A stretch of 18,538 bases of DNA from an uncultured Eubacteriales bacterium (GCA_902774195.1 CACYHM010000039.1:1-18538); one strand, 5' to 3'. Positions 6,921-14,485 are shown, counted from the stretch's first letter. Notes: generated by a model from the sequence alone, not told the origin. Numbers and translations are program-made.

Positions 6921-9065
6921 CTATTCGTCATCTTCCTTTTCAGGAGTTTCCTTCTTTTCAGGAGCTTCTTTTTTCTCAGGAGTTTCCTTCTTTTCAGGAG
7001 CTTCCTTCTTTACAGAAGTTTTCTTTTTTTCGCCTCCGGCCTGCCTCGCAGCAGATCGTCTTTTGAGTTCGGGCAGATCTCCGGCTTCGACTTTGCGGTC
7101 TATCCCGTTGATCTTATCCTGTATCCTTTCGATCTCGTCCTGTCTTTCGAGCCTTTCCTGCTCCTGTATGCGTGCCGACTCTTCAGCTTCCTTCTTGTTC
7201 TTGCGGGCAAGCTTTTTGCTCATGTCTTCGACCTCTTCCTTTATGCCATCAGGATCGATCTCGCCCTTGAACAGTCTCTCGAACTGGTCTCCGTCGAGAG
7301 TCTCCACGAGCAGCAGAGCCTGCGCGACTCTCTCGAATGCCGCATCGTTTTCGATGAGGATCTTTCTCGTCGCATCATAGCAGTCGTTAAGAAGTCTTCT
7401 TATCTCACGGTCGACCTCTGAAGCGACTTCTTCGGAGTAATTCTGACGTGTCGAAAAGTCCCTTCCGAGGAATACCTCATCGCTCGAACTGAACGAAACA
7501 GGTCCGAGTTTTTCGCTGAATCCGTATTTCGTGATCATCTGGCGGGCGATCTCCGTGGCTCTTTCGAGGTCGTTGCTCGCTCCTGTTGAGATGTCTTCGA
7601 GCTTGAGCTCTTCGGCCACGCGTCCTCCCAGCATGTGCTTGATCGTATTGATCATATGGCCTCTGGTCTCGAAGAACCTGTCTTCTTCAGGCAGCCACAT
7701 CGTGAATCCGCCGGCCATGCCCCTAGGTATGATGGTGATCTGGTGTACAGGATCGGCATCCGGCGTCGCTCTCATGACGATGGCGTGACCCGCTTCGTGG
7801 TAAGCGGTGAGTTTCTTCTCTGCCTCCGAGATGACTCTGGACTTTTTCTGCGGTCCGGCCATGACCTTTGTCGTGGCTTCCTCGATCTCGTCCATCCTGA
7901 TCTTAGTGCCGTTGCGGCGCGCCGTAAGAAGAGCGGCCTCGTTGATGAGGTTCTCTATGTCGGCCGGTGAGAATCCCGGAGTCCTCTTCGCGAGAATCTC
8001 AGGCGAAACATCATCAGCAAGCGGCTTGTTCTTAGTGTAGAGTCTGAACAGTTCTTCTCTTCCTTTGATATCCGGCATCCCGATAACGACCTGTCTGTCG
8101 AACCTTCCCGGTCTCAGCAGGGCCGGGTCGAGAACGTCAGGTCTGTTTGTCGCAGCGAGGATGATTATCCCGATGTTGCCGTCGAATCCGTCCATCTCTA
8201 CCAGCAGCTGGTTGAGGGTCTGCTCTCTTTCGTCGTTTCCGCCGCCCAGGCCTGCGCCTCTGCGCCTGCCCACAGCGTCGATCTCATCGATGAACACGAT
8301 GCACGGAGCATTCTTCTTGGCTTCGGCGAAAAGATCCCTTACGCGGGAAGCTCCGACGCCGACGAACATCTCAACGAAGTCGGAACCGGATATGGTAAAG
8401 AAAGGCACTCCCGCTTCACCCGCGGTAGCCCTCGAGATATATGTCTTGCCTGTACCCGGCTGTCCTACGAGCAGCACGCCCTTCGGTATCCTGGCGCCGA
8501 GCTTGCTGTACTTTGACGGGTTCTTGAGGAAATCGACGATCTCAGAAAGTTCGACTTTTTCTTCTTCGAGGCCGGCAACATCATCAAAGGTGATCGCCTT
8601 GCCGTCGTTCTTATACAGCCTTGCCCTGTTCTTTCCGAACTGGAAGGCCTGCTTGTTGCCGCCCTGGCTCATCATGAAATAGAAGAGGAATCCCATCGCC
8701 GCGATCATGAGGATCGTAGGCAGCAGGTTGAGCAGAGTGTACTCGCTCTTTGGCGGCTCGCTGTCGAGCTCTATCTTTCCCTCTTCGAGCATAGGATTGA
8801 GCTTTGTCTCTTCAAGCCAGCTGATCTCGACAAGAGACGGCGCGTATGTGATCTCTCTGGTACCGTCCTTCTTGGTACCCGTGAGCTTTCTGTCAGTGAT
8901 GTTTACGCTCTCGAAATCTCCCTTTTCAAGATGCTGGGCAAACTGTGAAAACTTGACTTCCTTGATGTCGGAATTCTGTGCGAAGTTGCGGAACATCATC
9001 GACATGCTGAGCACGACGACGAATATTATCAGGTATGTACCTGCGCTGCGTCCGAAGTTTTTCAA
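6921..9065 (-). CDS. ftsH: ATP-dependent zinc metalloprotease FtsH
   Basis: Membrane-anchored AAA+ protease that degrades misfolded membrane proteins and some regulators. Order: TM helix at about 9-25, an extracytoplasmic domain to about 108, second TM at about 110-132, AAA+ domain with Walker A GQPGTGKT (201-208), pore loop MFVGVG, Walker B IVFIDEID, and [23 protein letters not shown] (305-324). The peptidase domain has HEAGH (423-427), with D499 in STGASND as third zinc ligand. Start is TTG at 9065, with AGGA about 10 nt upstream; [14 protein letters not shown] matches family starts. At 714 residues it is longer than usual because of a charged C-terminal tail (about 640-714) ending in EKKExP repeats. 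It follows tilS, as in many bacteria, but hpt is absent. Confidence 0.98.
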   Translation of the reverse strand: MKNFGRSAGTYLIIFVVVLSMSMMFRNFAQNSDIKEVKFSQFAQHLEKGDFESVNITDRKLTGTKKDGTREITYAPSLVEISWLEETKLNPMLEEGKIELDSEPPKSEYTLLNLLPTILMIAAMGFLFYFMMSQGGNKQAFQFGKNRARLYKNDGKAITFDDVAGLEEEKVELSEIVDFLKNPSKYSKLGARIPKGVLLVGQPGTGKTYISRATAGEAGVPFFTISGSDFVEMFVGVGASRVRDLFAEAKKNAPCIVFIDEIDAVGRRRGAGLGGGNDEREQTLNQLLVEMDGFDGNIGIIILAATNRPDVLDPALLRPGRFDRQVVIGMPDIKGREELFRLYTKNKPLADDVSPEILAKRTPGFSPADIENLINEAALLTARRNGTKIRMDEIEEATTKVMAGPQKKSRVISEAEKKLTAYHEAGHAIVMRATPDADPVHQITIIPRGMAGGFTMWLPEEDRFFETRGHMINTIKHMLGGRVAEELKLEDISTGASNDLERATEIARQMITKYGFSEKLGPVSFSSSDEVFLGRDFSTRQNYSEEVASEVDREIRRLLNDCYDATRKILIENDAAFERVAQALLLVETLDGDQFERLFKGEIDPDGIKEEVEDMSKKLARKNKKEAEESARIQEQERLERQDEIERIQDKINGIDRKVEAGDLPELKRRSAARQAGGEKKKTSVKKEAPEKKETPEKKEAPEKKETPEKEDDE
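6942..7013 (-). repeat. 18-bp tandem repeat, four units, in the 3' end of ftsH
   Basis: Four consecutive 18-bp units encode (V/E)KKE(A/T)P hexapeptides, residues 685-708 of FtsH, followed by the final EKEDDE. The units differ at only a few bases each, so slipped-strand change in copy number is possible without loss of frame. Confidence 0.9.
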
Positions 9066-9131
9066 TTTATATGTTTCCTTTCCCCTTTATTTTTCGATTT
9101 GATTTTCTAAAAGCGGTACTAAAAACGCCGC

Positions 9132-9158
9132 AAAATTTGTGTCCCGAGCACAAATTTT
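9132..9158 (-). terminator. Perfect 10-bp hairpin between tilS and ftsH
   Basis: AAAATTTGTG and CACAAATTTT form a perfect 10-bp inverted repeat around a 7-nt CTCGGGA loop, starting 1 nt after the tilS stop. On the minus strand the 3' arm ends in TTTT and is followed by GCGGCGTTTTTAG. The stem is AT-rich, so it would be a weak terminator or attenuator, or an RNA-processing hairpin limiting tilS relative to ftsH. The symmetry also allows a protein-binding site. Confidence 0.5.
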
Positions 9159-9159
9159 A

Positions 9160-10587
9160 TCACATGGATTCCCCTAATTCAATGAGAAGAACCCTTTCTG
9201 TTGTGTCGGAAATCTGATATTTTTGTGAAAATCTGCCCTTCTCCCTTTCTCTTTCACCGCTGAAGTGCGGATCAGGCAGTATCCACAGCACCTCGCTGCC
9301 TATGGCGGCCATCAGCATGCTGTCTCTGGCGTTCCTGCTGACCTTTGAATCCACCAGCAGATCCTGTATCTTCTTGCTGCCGTTTTTCATCGGCAGGTAG
9401 TCTCCCTCGCGCCTGGTCCTGAGCACTATCTCTCCTATGCTGCCCGGATGCTCCGCATTGAAGCTGTCGAAATCAAAAGCTGCATACGACTGTTCTTCGT
9501 CAGGCTCGAACTCTCTTGCCGGTATTACCTGCGGCAGTATCCCGATGCTCTCATCCGGCTTCAGGACCTCGTCTTCTCCGGAGAAGATGAGGTTGTCGTA
9601 CTCTCTGTAAACTCTGATGCCGAGAGGCAGATCGATGCCGGCCGACGGGTGTTCGCTGTACATAAGGTCCATTATCGAGTTCACGATCTCGTACGTCGCG
9701 TTCGACTCAAGCCCCAGCACCTCCAGCATCATCCTTACGATCCTGCTGTTCACCGGAGGCGGATTGTCCTTCGCTTTCGAAAGATTGAGCACAGCCCTGT
9801 CCTTTTCGTCGTCGAAACTGATGCTGTCGCCGTACTCGCTCAGGGCGATCTCCCTGAGCAGCATGTCGTCCATATATGCGAGCCTCGCGAAGCGTCTCAG
9901 ATGCTCTCTGATCTTCGGATTGTAATTCTTTTCGAGATAAGGGATCAGCTCGTTTCTGATGCGGTTTCTCGCGTATTTATTGTCTCTGTTCGAAGGGTCG
10001 ATGTTTGGACGGAGCCTGTTTTCGCTTATGTACTCCTCTATTTCCTTTCTTTCGACTGAAAGCAGTGGACGCACGATGAGATATCCAAGTTCAGACATCC
10101 TTACCGCGGGAATGCCTGCAAGCCCGTGAGGACCCGTACCGCGGATAAGCCTGAAGAGCACGGTCTCGGCCTGGTCGTCCGCGTTGTGAGCAAGAGCGAT
10201 CATTATACGCTCTCCCGGTACGCCGTCCTCTTCTACGCTGCGCGCCACGTCATCGAATATCTCGTATCTGATGATCCTTCCGGCCTCCTCTATCGATATG
10301 CCGGCTTCCTTTGCAAGCTCGTCGCACGAGGCTTCGAACAGTTCGATATCCAGATCCATGCGTTCGCATATCTCCGCTATATGATCGGCCTCCGCGTCAG
10401 CCTCCGGCCGCAGTTTATGGTTCACATGGACCGGCACTATCATCAGGTCGAACATGTCGGATATGCTCACAAGAGCGTGCAGAAGGCACAGCGAATCCGG
10501 ACCGCCCGATACTCCGACAATAACGGCGGAGCCCGGCGCGATCAGTTCGCTGTCTATTATAGTTTCTATGATGTGATCTCTTTTCAT
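9160..10587 (-). CDS. tilS: tRNA(Ile)-lysidine synthase
   Basis: Essential enzyme that attaches lysine to C34 of the CAU-anticodon tRNA(Ile), turning it into an AUA reader. The N-terminal N-type ATP pyrophosphatase domain has the P-loop VSGGPDSLCLLHAL (SGGPDS at 27-32), then VHVNHKLR and IALAHNADDQAETVLFRLIRGTG. The NxxNxYxRNRIRNELIPYLEKNYNP region is also typical. The C-terminal TilS substrate-binding domain (about 390-475) contains LRTRREGDYLPMKNGSKKIQDLL in type. Length 475 is normal. The ATG overlaps the tatD stop by 4 nt (ATGA), showing translational coupling. Confidence 0.97.
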   Translation of the reverse strand: MKRDHIIETIIDSELIAPGSAVIVGVSGGPDSLCLLHALVSISDMFDLMIVPVHVNHKLRPEADAEADHIAEICERMDLDIELFEASCDELAKEAGISIEEAGRIIRYEIFDDVARSVEEDGVPGERIMIALAHNADDQAETVLFRLIRGTGPHGLAGIPAVRMSELGYLIVRPLLSVERKEIEEYISENRLRPNIDPSNRDNKYARNRIRNELIPYLEKNYNPKIREHLRRFARLAYMDDMLLREIALSEYGDSISFDDEKDRAVLNLSKAKDNPPPVNSRIVRMMLEVLGLESNATYEIVNSIMDLMYSEHPSAGIDLPLGIRVYREYDNLIFSGEDEVLKPDESIGILPQVIPAREFEPDEEQSYAAFDFDSFNAEHPGSIGEIVLRTRREGDYLPMKNGSKKIQDLLVDSKVSRNARDSMLMAAIGSEVLWILPDPHFSGEREREKGRFSQKYQISDTTERVLLIELGESM

Positions 10588-11468
10588 ATCGTTATCCCGA
10601 AAAAGCGTTTGCCGTTTTCGGTCAGGATGCGGGACGCTTCATCGTATTCCATTCCTTTTATCATTGCCATGCGCCTTACTATGTGTTCGATATACGGCGA
10701 TTTGTTCGGTCTGCCGCGAAGAGGCTCCGGGGCCATATAAGGCGCGTCGGTCTCGGACATCAGGTACTCTATCGGAAGCTGCCGCACGACCTCTGCCGCC
10801 TTCTTCCCGTTTTTGAAAGTCACAGGTCCGCCCAGAGACATGGTCGCTCCGAGTTTTGCATACTGAAGAGCGAGTTCCGGCGATCCTGAGAAGCAGTGCA
10901 TCTGCACCCTCGCGTCAGGCTCTGTGCCTCCTCCCGCAGCGGGCCTTTCAGGGAACCACGTCTTTCTCTCATCCGAGAACGCCCCTTCTTCCTTCAATAT
11001 ATCCATGGTCAGCTGATGGGCATCCCTTGTGTGTATCATTATCGGCATCCTGAGCTCGTTCGCCAGCCTTATCTGCCTGCGGAAGAGTTCCTGCTGTTCT
11101 TCTCTGTCATCGGTGCCGTAGTAGTAGTCGAGTCCGATCTCGCCTATGGCAACAGCCTTCGGGTGCGCCGCGAGCTTTCTGATCTCTTCCAGATCAGCTT
11201 CCAGCTTCTGTTCAGCCTGCCGCCTCTTTTCGGGGTCATCTCCGCAGATGCCGGCGTATTCAGAGGCATGATCCGGGTGTATCCCAACGGCGGCATAGCA
11301 CCACGGATAGTCTTCAGCATCCTTGAGCGCGAGCTTCGCCGCCTCCACGCAGTCAGCCACATCGATGATGCAGCCCACATCGGATGCCTCTATCTCGGCC
11401 GCGAGTTCCCTGCGTTCCTCTTCAGTATATTTTTCAAAATTAAGATGTGTGTGCGCATCAAAAAGCAT
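10584..11468 (-). CDS. tatD: TatD-family metal-dependent hydrolase (DNase)
   Basis: Amidohydrolase-fold nuclease of the TatD family (YabD/YcfH type). Visible metal-site motifs: FDAHTHLNF (H6, H8), GIHPDH, AIGEIGLDYYYG (glutamate ligand), MIMIHTRDA, QMHCFSGS and SETDAPYMAP. Length 294 is slightly above the usual 255-265, because of extra residues around the EEGAFSDERKTWFPERP loop. The start at 11468 has GGGAG at 11475-11479, 6 nt away. It is the first gene after a 366-bp non-coding region and runs into tilS with a 4-nt overlap. It follows metG as in B. subtilis (metS-yabD). Confidence 0.93.
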   Translation of the reverse strand: MLFDAHTHLNFEKYTEEERRELAAEIEASDVGCIIDVADCVEAAKLALKDAEDYPWCYAAVGIHPDHASEYAGICGDDPEKRRQAEQKLEADLEEIRKLAAHPKAVAIGEIGLDYYYGTDDREEQQELFRRQIRLANELRMPIMIHTRDAHQLTMDILKEEGAFSDERKTWFPERPAAGGGTEPDARVQMHCFSGSPELALQYAKLGATMSLGGPVTFKNGKKAAEVVRQLPIEYLMSETDAPYMAPEPLRGRPNKSPYIEHIVRRMAMIKGMEYDEASRILTENGKRFFGITI

Positions 11469-11492
11469 AATTCACTCCCGGGCCGTTCAAAC

Positions 11493-11747
11493 GGTGTAAA
11501 ATCCGGCCCTGTTACGGAAACTATACACCATTTGACACAGATTCCATCCATATTTCACATGATTCGGGCCGGATGGTGTAAAAAACTGCAATTATACCGA
11601 ATCCATACACCGTATTTGCTGAAATCGGGTGTATGGATCCGCGATATCCGGCAAATATTACACCATTTGCCGGTCAAAATGCTCAATTCTTCCGAAAAAC
11701 ACTAAAGGATGGTGTATCGTTTTGCCATTTCTATGAAATAATACACC
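11493..11747. repeat. Array of four GGTGTA-N25-TACACC inverted repeats
   Basis: Within the 366-bp gap between metG and tatD (11469-11834), eight copies of a GGTGTA half-site alternate in orientation. They form four 37-bp units: 11493-11529, 11575-11611, 11628-11664 and 11711-11747. In each unit exactly 25 bp separate GGTGTA from TACACC, while the inner bases differ. All four left halves read GGTGTA-N7-GC. Several halves extend towards GGTGTATRRWTTCCG. The fourth unit has perfect 12-bp arms (11706-11717 and 11741-11752). Adjacent halves of units 2 and 3 form a perfect 11-bp inverted repeat (11601-11611 and 11628-11638). No sensible protein is encoded. It may be a multi-site operator, a recombinase site cluster, or a dispersed palindromic or MITE-like repeat. 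Confidence 0.85.
11591..11596 (-). promoter_or_regulatory. Candidate -10 element for tatD-tilS-ftsH
   Basis: A perfect TATAAT on the minus strand lies inside the spacer of the second 37-bp repeat unit, about 120 nt before the tatD start. The -35 position at 17-bp spacing reads GCAAAT, which is poor. If used, one GGTGTA half-site would lie between -35 and -10 and the other just after the start point, so the repeat would act as an operator. It is the best promoter candidate in this gap but is weakly supported. Confidence 0.35.
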
Positions 11748-11774
11748 ATCCTCGCTTTCATTCAGCTGTTTTAC

Positions 11775-11805
11775 GGCGGCCGCGTCATGGTTTTACGCGG
11801 CCGCC
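11775..11805 (-). terminator. GC-rich perfect palindrome after metG
   Basis: GGCGGCCGCGT and ACGCGGCCGCC form a perfect 11-bp, very GC-rich stem around a 9-nt loop, 29 nt after the metG stop. Position suggests transcript termination or 3'-end protection for metG. There is no U-tract on either strand (the minus-strand 3' flank is GTAAAACAG), so it is not a canonical intrinsic terminator. Confidence 0.5.
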
Positions 11806-11807
11806 GG

Positions 11808-11849
11808 TCTCATCTATTTCGCAGCCGCTCCTATCTACTTTGCAGCCGC
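11808..11849 (-). repeat. 21-bp tandem duplication covering the metG stop
   Basis: Two adjacent 21-bp units (11829-11849 and 11808-11828) match at 17 of 21 positions. The first encodes the last residues and stop of MetG (AAAK, stop, then IG). The second repeats AAAK and a stop in the same frame. It appears to be a local duplication of the gene end that left a second in-frame stop. Confidence 0.8.
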
Positions 11850-13424
11850 AGCGCCGAGAGCGTACAGTTCTTCGAGTTCCTTGTCGATGTCAAGTCTCGG
11901 GAAGAGCATGTCTCCCTTCTCGACTGTGCATCCGTCCATCTGATAGAACTCGAATGCGTCTTCCCATACGACCGGCACACCGGCAAGTCCGAGCTGCTCT
12001 CTCATGCGGTCGGTAGTCGTGTGCATGTAAGGCTCGATCAGTATCGAGACTATCCTCAGCGCCTCGGCGAGGTTCCTCATGACGGTGTCGAGCTCGGTCT
12101 TCTTCGATTCGTCCTTAGCGAGCACCCACGGCGCCTTCTCATCGATGTACTTGTTGGCGCGTCTTATGAGCACCCATATCTCCTCGAGAGCCAGGTTGAA
12201 CTGGAATTCATCCATGTTTGCAGCTACCCTGTCTGCCGTGGATGTAGCCAGAGCGATGAGTTCCTCATCGATGGCATCCTTCGTCGCTGCTTCAGGCACT
12301 TTGCCTCCGCAGTACTTCTGTATCATCGAGATCGTTCTCGAGAGCAGGTTGCCGAGGTCATTGGCAAGGTCGAAGTTCATCCTTCTGAGCATCACCTCGT
12401 TGGTGAAAGTGCCGTCCTGGCCGAATGTGTATTCTCTGAGCAGGAAGTACTTGAGCGCATCGATGCCGTAGCGGTCGATCAGCACGACAGGATCGATGAC
12501 ATCCTGTCCCTTGGCTGCCTTGGACTTGGATACTTTCTCTCCGCCCATCAGGAGCCAGCCGTGTCCCCTTACCTGCTTAGGAAGAGGCAGGTCCGCGCTC
12601 ATCAGCATCGCAGGCCATATGAGCGAATGGAACCTTACGATCTCCTTGCCTACAAGATGGCAGTCGCAAGGCCAGTATTTATTGAACTTCTCGCAGTCGT
12701 ACGGCCCGCCGAGCGCCGTAACGTAGTTGGACAGCGCGTCGACCCATACGTACATTACGTGCTTCGGATCGTTCGGCACAGGGATGCCCCAGTCGAAGGA
12801 TGTACGGGATACGCAGAGATCCTCCATGCCCTGCTCGACGAAGGCCACCATTTCGTTGCGTCTCGTCTCAGGCACCAGGAAGTCCGGGTTCTCCCTGAAG
12901 AGCTCGAGCAGTCTGTCGGCGTACTTTGACATCCTGAAGAAATACGCCTCTTCGCTCGCCTTTGTCACAGGTCTGCCGCAGTCCGGGCAGCAGCCGTCCA
13001 CGAGCTGGCTCTCCGTCCAGAACGCCTCGCATTCCTTGCAGTAAAGGCCCTCGTAGGCACCGAGGTAGATGTCGCCCTTGTCGTACATCCTCTTCCAGAT
13101 CTCCTGGACTCTCTCCATGTGTCTCGGCTGTGTGGTCCTGATGAAGTCGTCATAGCTGATCTCCATGGTCTCCCAAAGTTTCAGTATGCCGTCAACGATC
13201 TCGTCGACGTACTCCTGCGGAGTGACGCCCTTCTCGATCGCTTTCGTCTGTATCTTCTGGCCGTGCTCGTCGGTCCCCGTCAGGAACATGACGTCATAGC
13301 CCTGCAGTCTCTTGAAACGCGCCATGGCGTCCGCCATGACCGTGCAGTATGTGTGTCCGATATGCAGATTCGAACTCGGATAGTAGATAGGTGTCGAAAT
13401 GTAATATGTCCCTTTGTTTTCCAT
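11835..13424 (-). CDS. metG: Methionyl-tRNA synthetase
   Basis: Charges initiator and elongator tRNA(Met). Class I Rossmann domain with YYPSSNLHIGH (HIGH at 21-24) and TGTDEHGQKI. The connective domain carries a zinc knuckle with paired CxxC (C129/C132 and C146/C149). SFDWGIPVP and YVWVDALSNYV motifs follow, then the catalytic loop KVSKS at 297-301, a variant of the usual KMSKS. The anticodon domain (about 390-500) follows. The 529-residue length shows that the C-terminal EMAP/Trbp111-like tRNA-binding domain of B. subtilis or E. coli MetG (about 660-680 residues) is absent. An AAGGG ribosome site precedes the ATG. The gene has its own promoter and ends in an Ala-rich tail affected by a tandem duplication. 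Confidence 0.97.
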   Translation of the reverse strand: MENKGTYYISTPIYYPSSNLHIGHTYCTVMADAMARFKRLQGYDVMFLTGTDEHGQKIQTKAIEKGVTPQEYVDEIVDGILKLWETMEISYDDFIRTTQPRHMERVQEIWKRMYDKGDIYLGAYEGLYCKECEAFWTESQLVDGCCPDCGRPVTKASEEAYFFRMSKYADRLLELFRENPDFLVPETRRNEMVAFVEQGMEDLCVSRTSFDWGIPVPNDPKHVMYVWVDALSNYVTALGGPYDCEKFNKYWPCDCHLVGKEIVRFHSLIWPAMLMSADLPLPKQVRGHGWLLMGGEKVSKSKAAKGQDVIDPVVLIDRYGIDALKYFLLREYTFGQDGTFTNEVMLRRMNFDLANDLGNLLSRTISMIQKYCGGKVPEAATKDAIDEELIALATSTADRVAANMDEFQFNLALEEIWVLIRRANKYIDEKAPWVLAKDESKKTELDTVMRNLAEALRIVSILIEPYMHTTTDRMREQLGLAGVPVVWEDAFEFYQMDGCTVEKGDMLFPRLDIDKELEELYALGAAAAK

Positions 13425-13476
13425 GTTTTCCCTTCCCCGCTCGAATGAGAGCGTCTAATAAAAAACCAACATTATG

Positions 13477-13505
13477 ATTGTACCACAAGCAGCCTGCCGT
13501 GTCAT
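13477..13505 (-). promoter_or_regulatory. Promoter of metG
   Basis: On the minus strand ATGACA (13500-13505) and TACAAT (13477-13482) are separated by exactly 17 bp. Each matches the housekeeping sigma consensus at five of six bases. The -35 overlaps the stop codon of the HAD gene upstream. The leader to the metG ATG is only about 45 nt, with a small CGCTC/GAGCG hairpin just before the ribosome site, so no T-box fits. Confidence 0.75.
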
Positions 13506-14380
13506 TTGCAAATGCTTTCCTTCATGCTCCTGCAGTGGACCTCCTCGAGTCTTTCGCTTGAGGCCGTCTTTGCGATGATGAGCTTTATGAGCCTGTCGAG
13601 ACCCGAGCCTTCGGTGTAGTCCGCCGCCTCGAAATAGCGTATCCTGTTTTCGGCGAGCATCCTGAGGACCCTGTCCTTGCTGCCGGTATCCGGATCATAC
13701 ACTCCGACGGAATAGCCTCCGTACGAATTGACGAGCTTCATGCACGGTATGTCCGTCTCGCTGTCACCGATATACACCATGTTGCGGAACGGTATCCTTA
13801 TGTCTTCAGGCGCGAAGGAGTCGTTGACCGAGTCATCGTTCACATCGAGCACGCCCTTTGATATGCGGAAGAGGAACTGCGTCTTTCCTGTATAGTTGAC
13901 CACCTGGGCAGGCCAGACCGCAACGCCGTCCTCATCGTAGCAGAACGAGCTCGCATATATCTTTTCGAACTCTCCCGCTACCTCGGTGCCCTCGATCATT
14001 TCCCGCAGTCCTGAAGAGAGTATGTAGTGCTCTACGATCACGCCCTCGGCGTCTCCGTACCCCCTGACCCTTGAGAACCACTCCCTGACGCCCGGATACA
14101 GTTTGACCCTGGCACCGTAGCTTTCGAGCATGTCCTTCCTGAAGATCTCCTTGCCGCGGGCCTTCCTGAGCATCAGGAACATCCACGCGAGCGTCGGATC
14201 CATATCCCGTTCGGCTGCAAGCGCGTTCGACTCGGCCCAGAATCTGTCCTGGTCCTCATAGTCTATGGCCTGCAGGTAACCCTGCGCCTGCATGTTGTCG
14301 GGCGAGAGGGTCTTGTCAAAGTCATAGCATATGGCCATCACCGGCCTGTCTTCCTTTGTCTTTCTTTCGTACTTATGCAT
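13502..14380 (-). CDS. HAD-superfamily hydrolase (phosphatase)
   Basis: Haloacid dehalogenase-type phosphatase. Motif I is CYDFDKTLSP (D20, D22), with motif II HYILSSGL, a motif III lysine in the VVNYTGKTQFLFRISKG region, and motif IV MVYIGDSETDIPCM. The helical cap lies between motif I and motif II, as in phosphoserine-phosphatase-like proteins. I start it at the ATG at 14380 (292 residues), because AAAGGAG lies 4 nt upstream and a promoter-like element lies about 45 nt upstream. An upstream frame to 14488 would run through the terminator of the preceding operon and is not credible. Substrate unknown. It is a single-gene unit between a terminator and the metG promoter. Confidence 0.85.
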   Translation of the reverse strand: MHKYERKTKEDRPVMAICYDFDKTLSPDNMQAQGYLQAIDYEDQDRFWAESNALAAERDMDPTLAWMFLMLRKARGKEIFRKDMLESYGARVKLYPGVREWFSRVRGYGDAEGVIVEHYILSSGLREMIEGTEVAGEFEKIYASSFCYDEDGVAVWPAQVVNYTGKTQFLFRISKGVLDVNDDSVNDSFAPEDIRIPFRNMVYIGDSETDIPCMKLVNSYGGYSVGVYDPDTGSKDRVLRMLAENRIRYFEAADYTEGSGLDRLIKLIIAKTASSERLEEVHCRSMKESICK

Positions 14381-14423
14381 GCTGCTCCTTTGCTGCATCC
14401 CGTCGCTGTCAGTAAGTCGTATT

Positions 14424-14432
14424 ATTGTATCA
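14424..14432 (-). promoter_or_regulatory. Extended -10 element for the HAD gene
   Basis: TGATACAAT on the minus strand fits an extended -10 (TGN-TACAAT), 44 nt before the HAD start and just after the preceding terminator. At 17-bp spacing the -35 is CGCATA, which is poor, so recognition would depend on the extended -10. Confidence 0.5.
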
Positions 14433-14455
14433 TAACGGAGGCAGGATATGCGGGC

Positions 14456-14485
14456 AAAAAAACGCACCGGATCCTGTCCGGTGCG
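14456..14485 (-). terminator. Intrinsic terminator of the vor-FKBP operon
   Basis: CGCACCGGA, loop CAGGA, TCCGGTGCG forms a 9-bp GC-rich stem followed on the minus strand by seven T residues. It lies 46 nt after the FKBP stop and upstream of the HAD promoter. This is a textbook Rho-independent terminator. Confidence 0.93.

Noticed and set aside
9132..9158. Rex-type operator (TTGTG...CACAA)
   Set aside because: The half-sites are separated by 7 GC-rich bases rather than the 8 AT-rich bases expected for Rex, and it directly follows a stop codon.
11493..11747. CRISPR array or integron attC cluster
   Set aside because: Repeats are 6 bp to about 12 bp, alternate in orientation and have fixed inner spacing; there are no direct repeats of 24-40 bp, no cas genes and no integrase or attC core motifs.
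11787..12929. 380-codon plus-strand frame opposite metG
   Set aside because: Antisense shadow of MetG; His/Arg/Val-rich with no family features.
13425..13501. T-box leader before metG
   Set aside because: Only about 45 nt lie between the promoter and the start codon; no specifier loop, T-box motif or terminator can fit.
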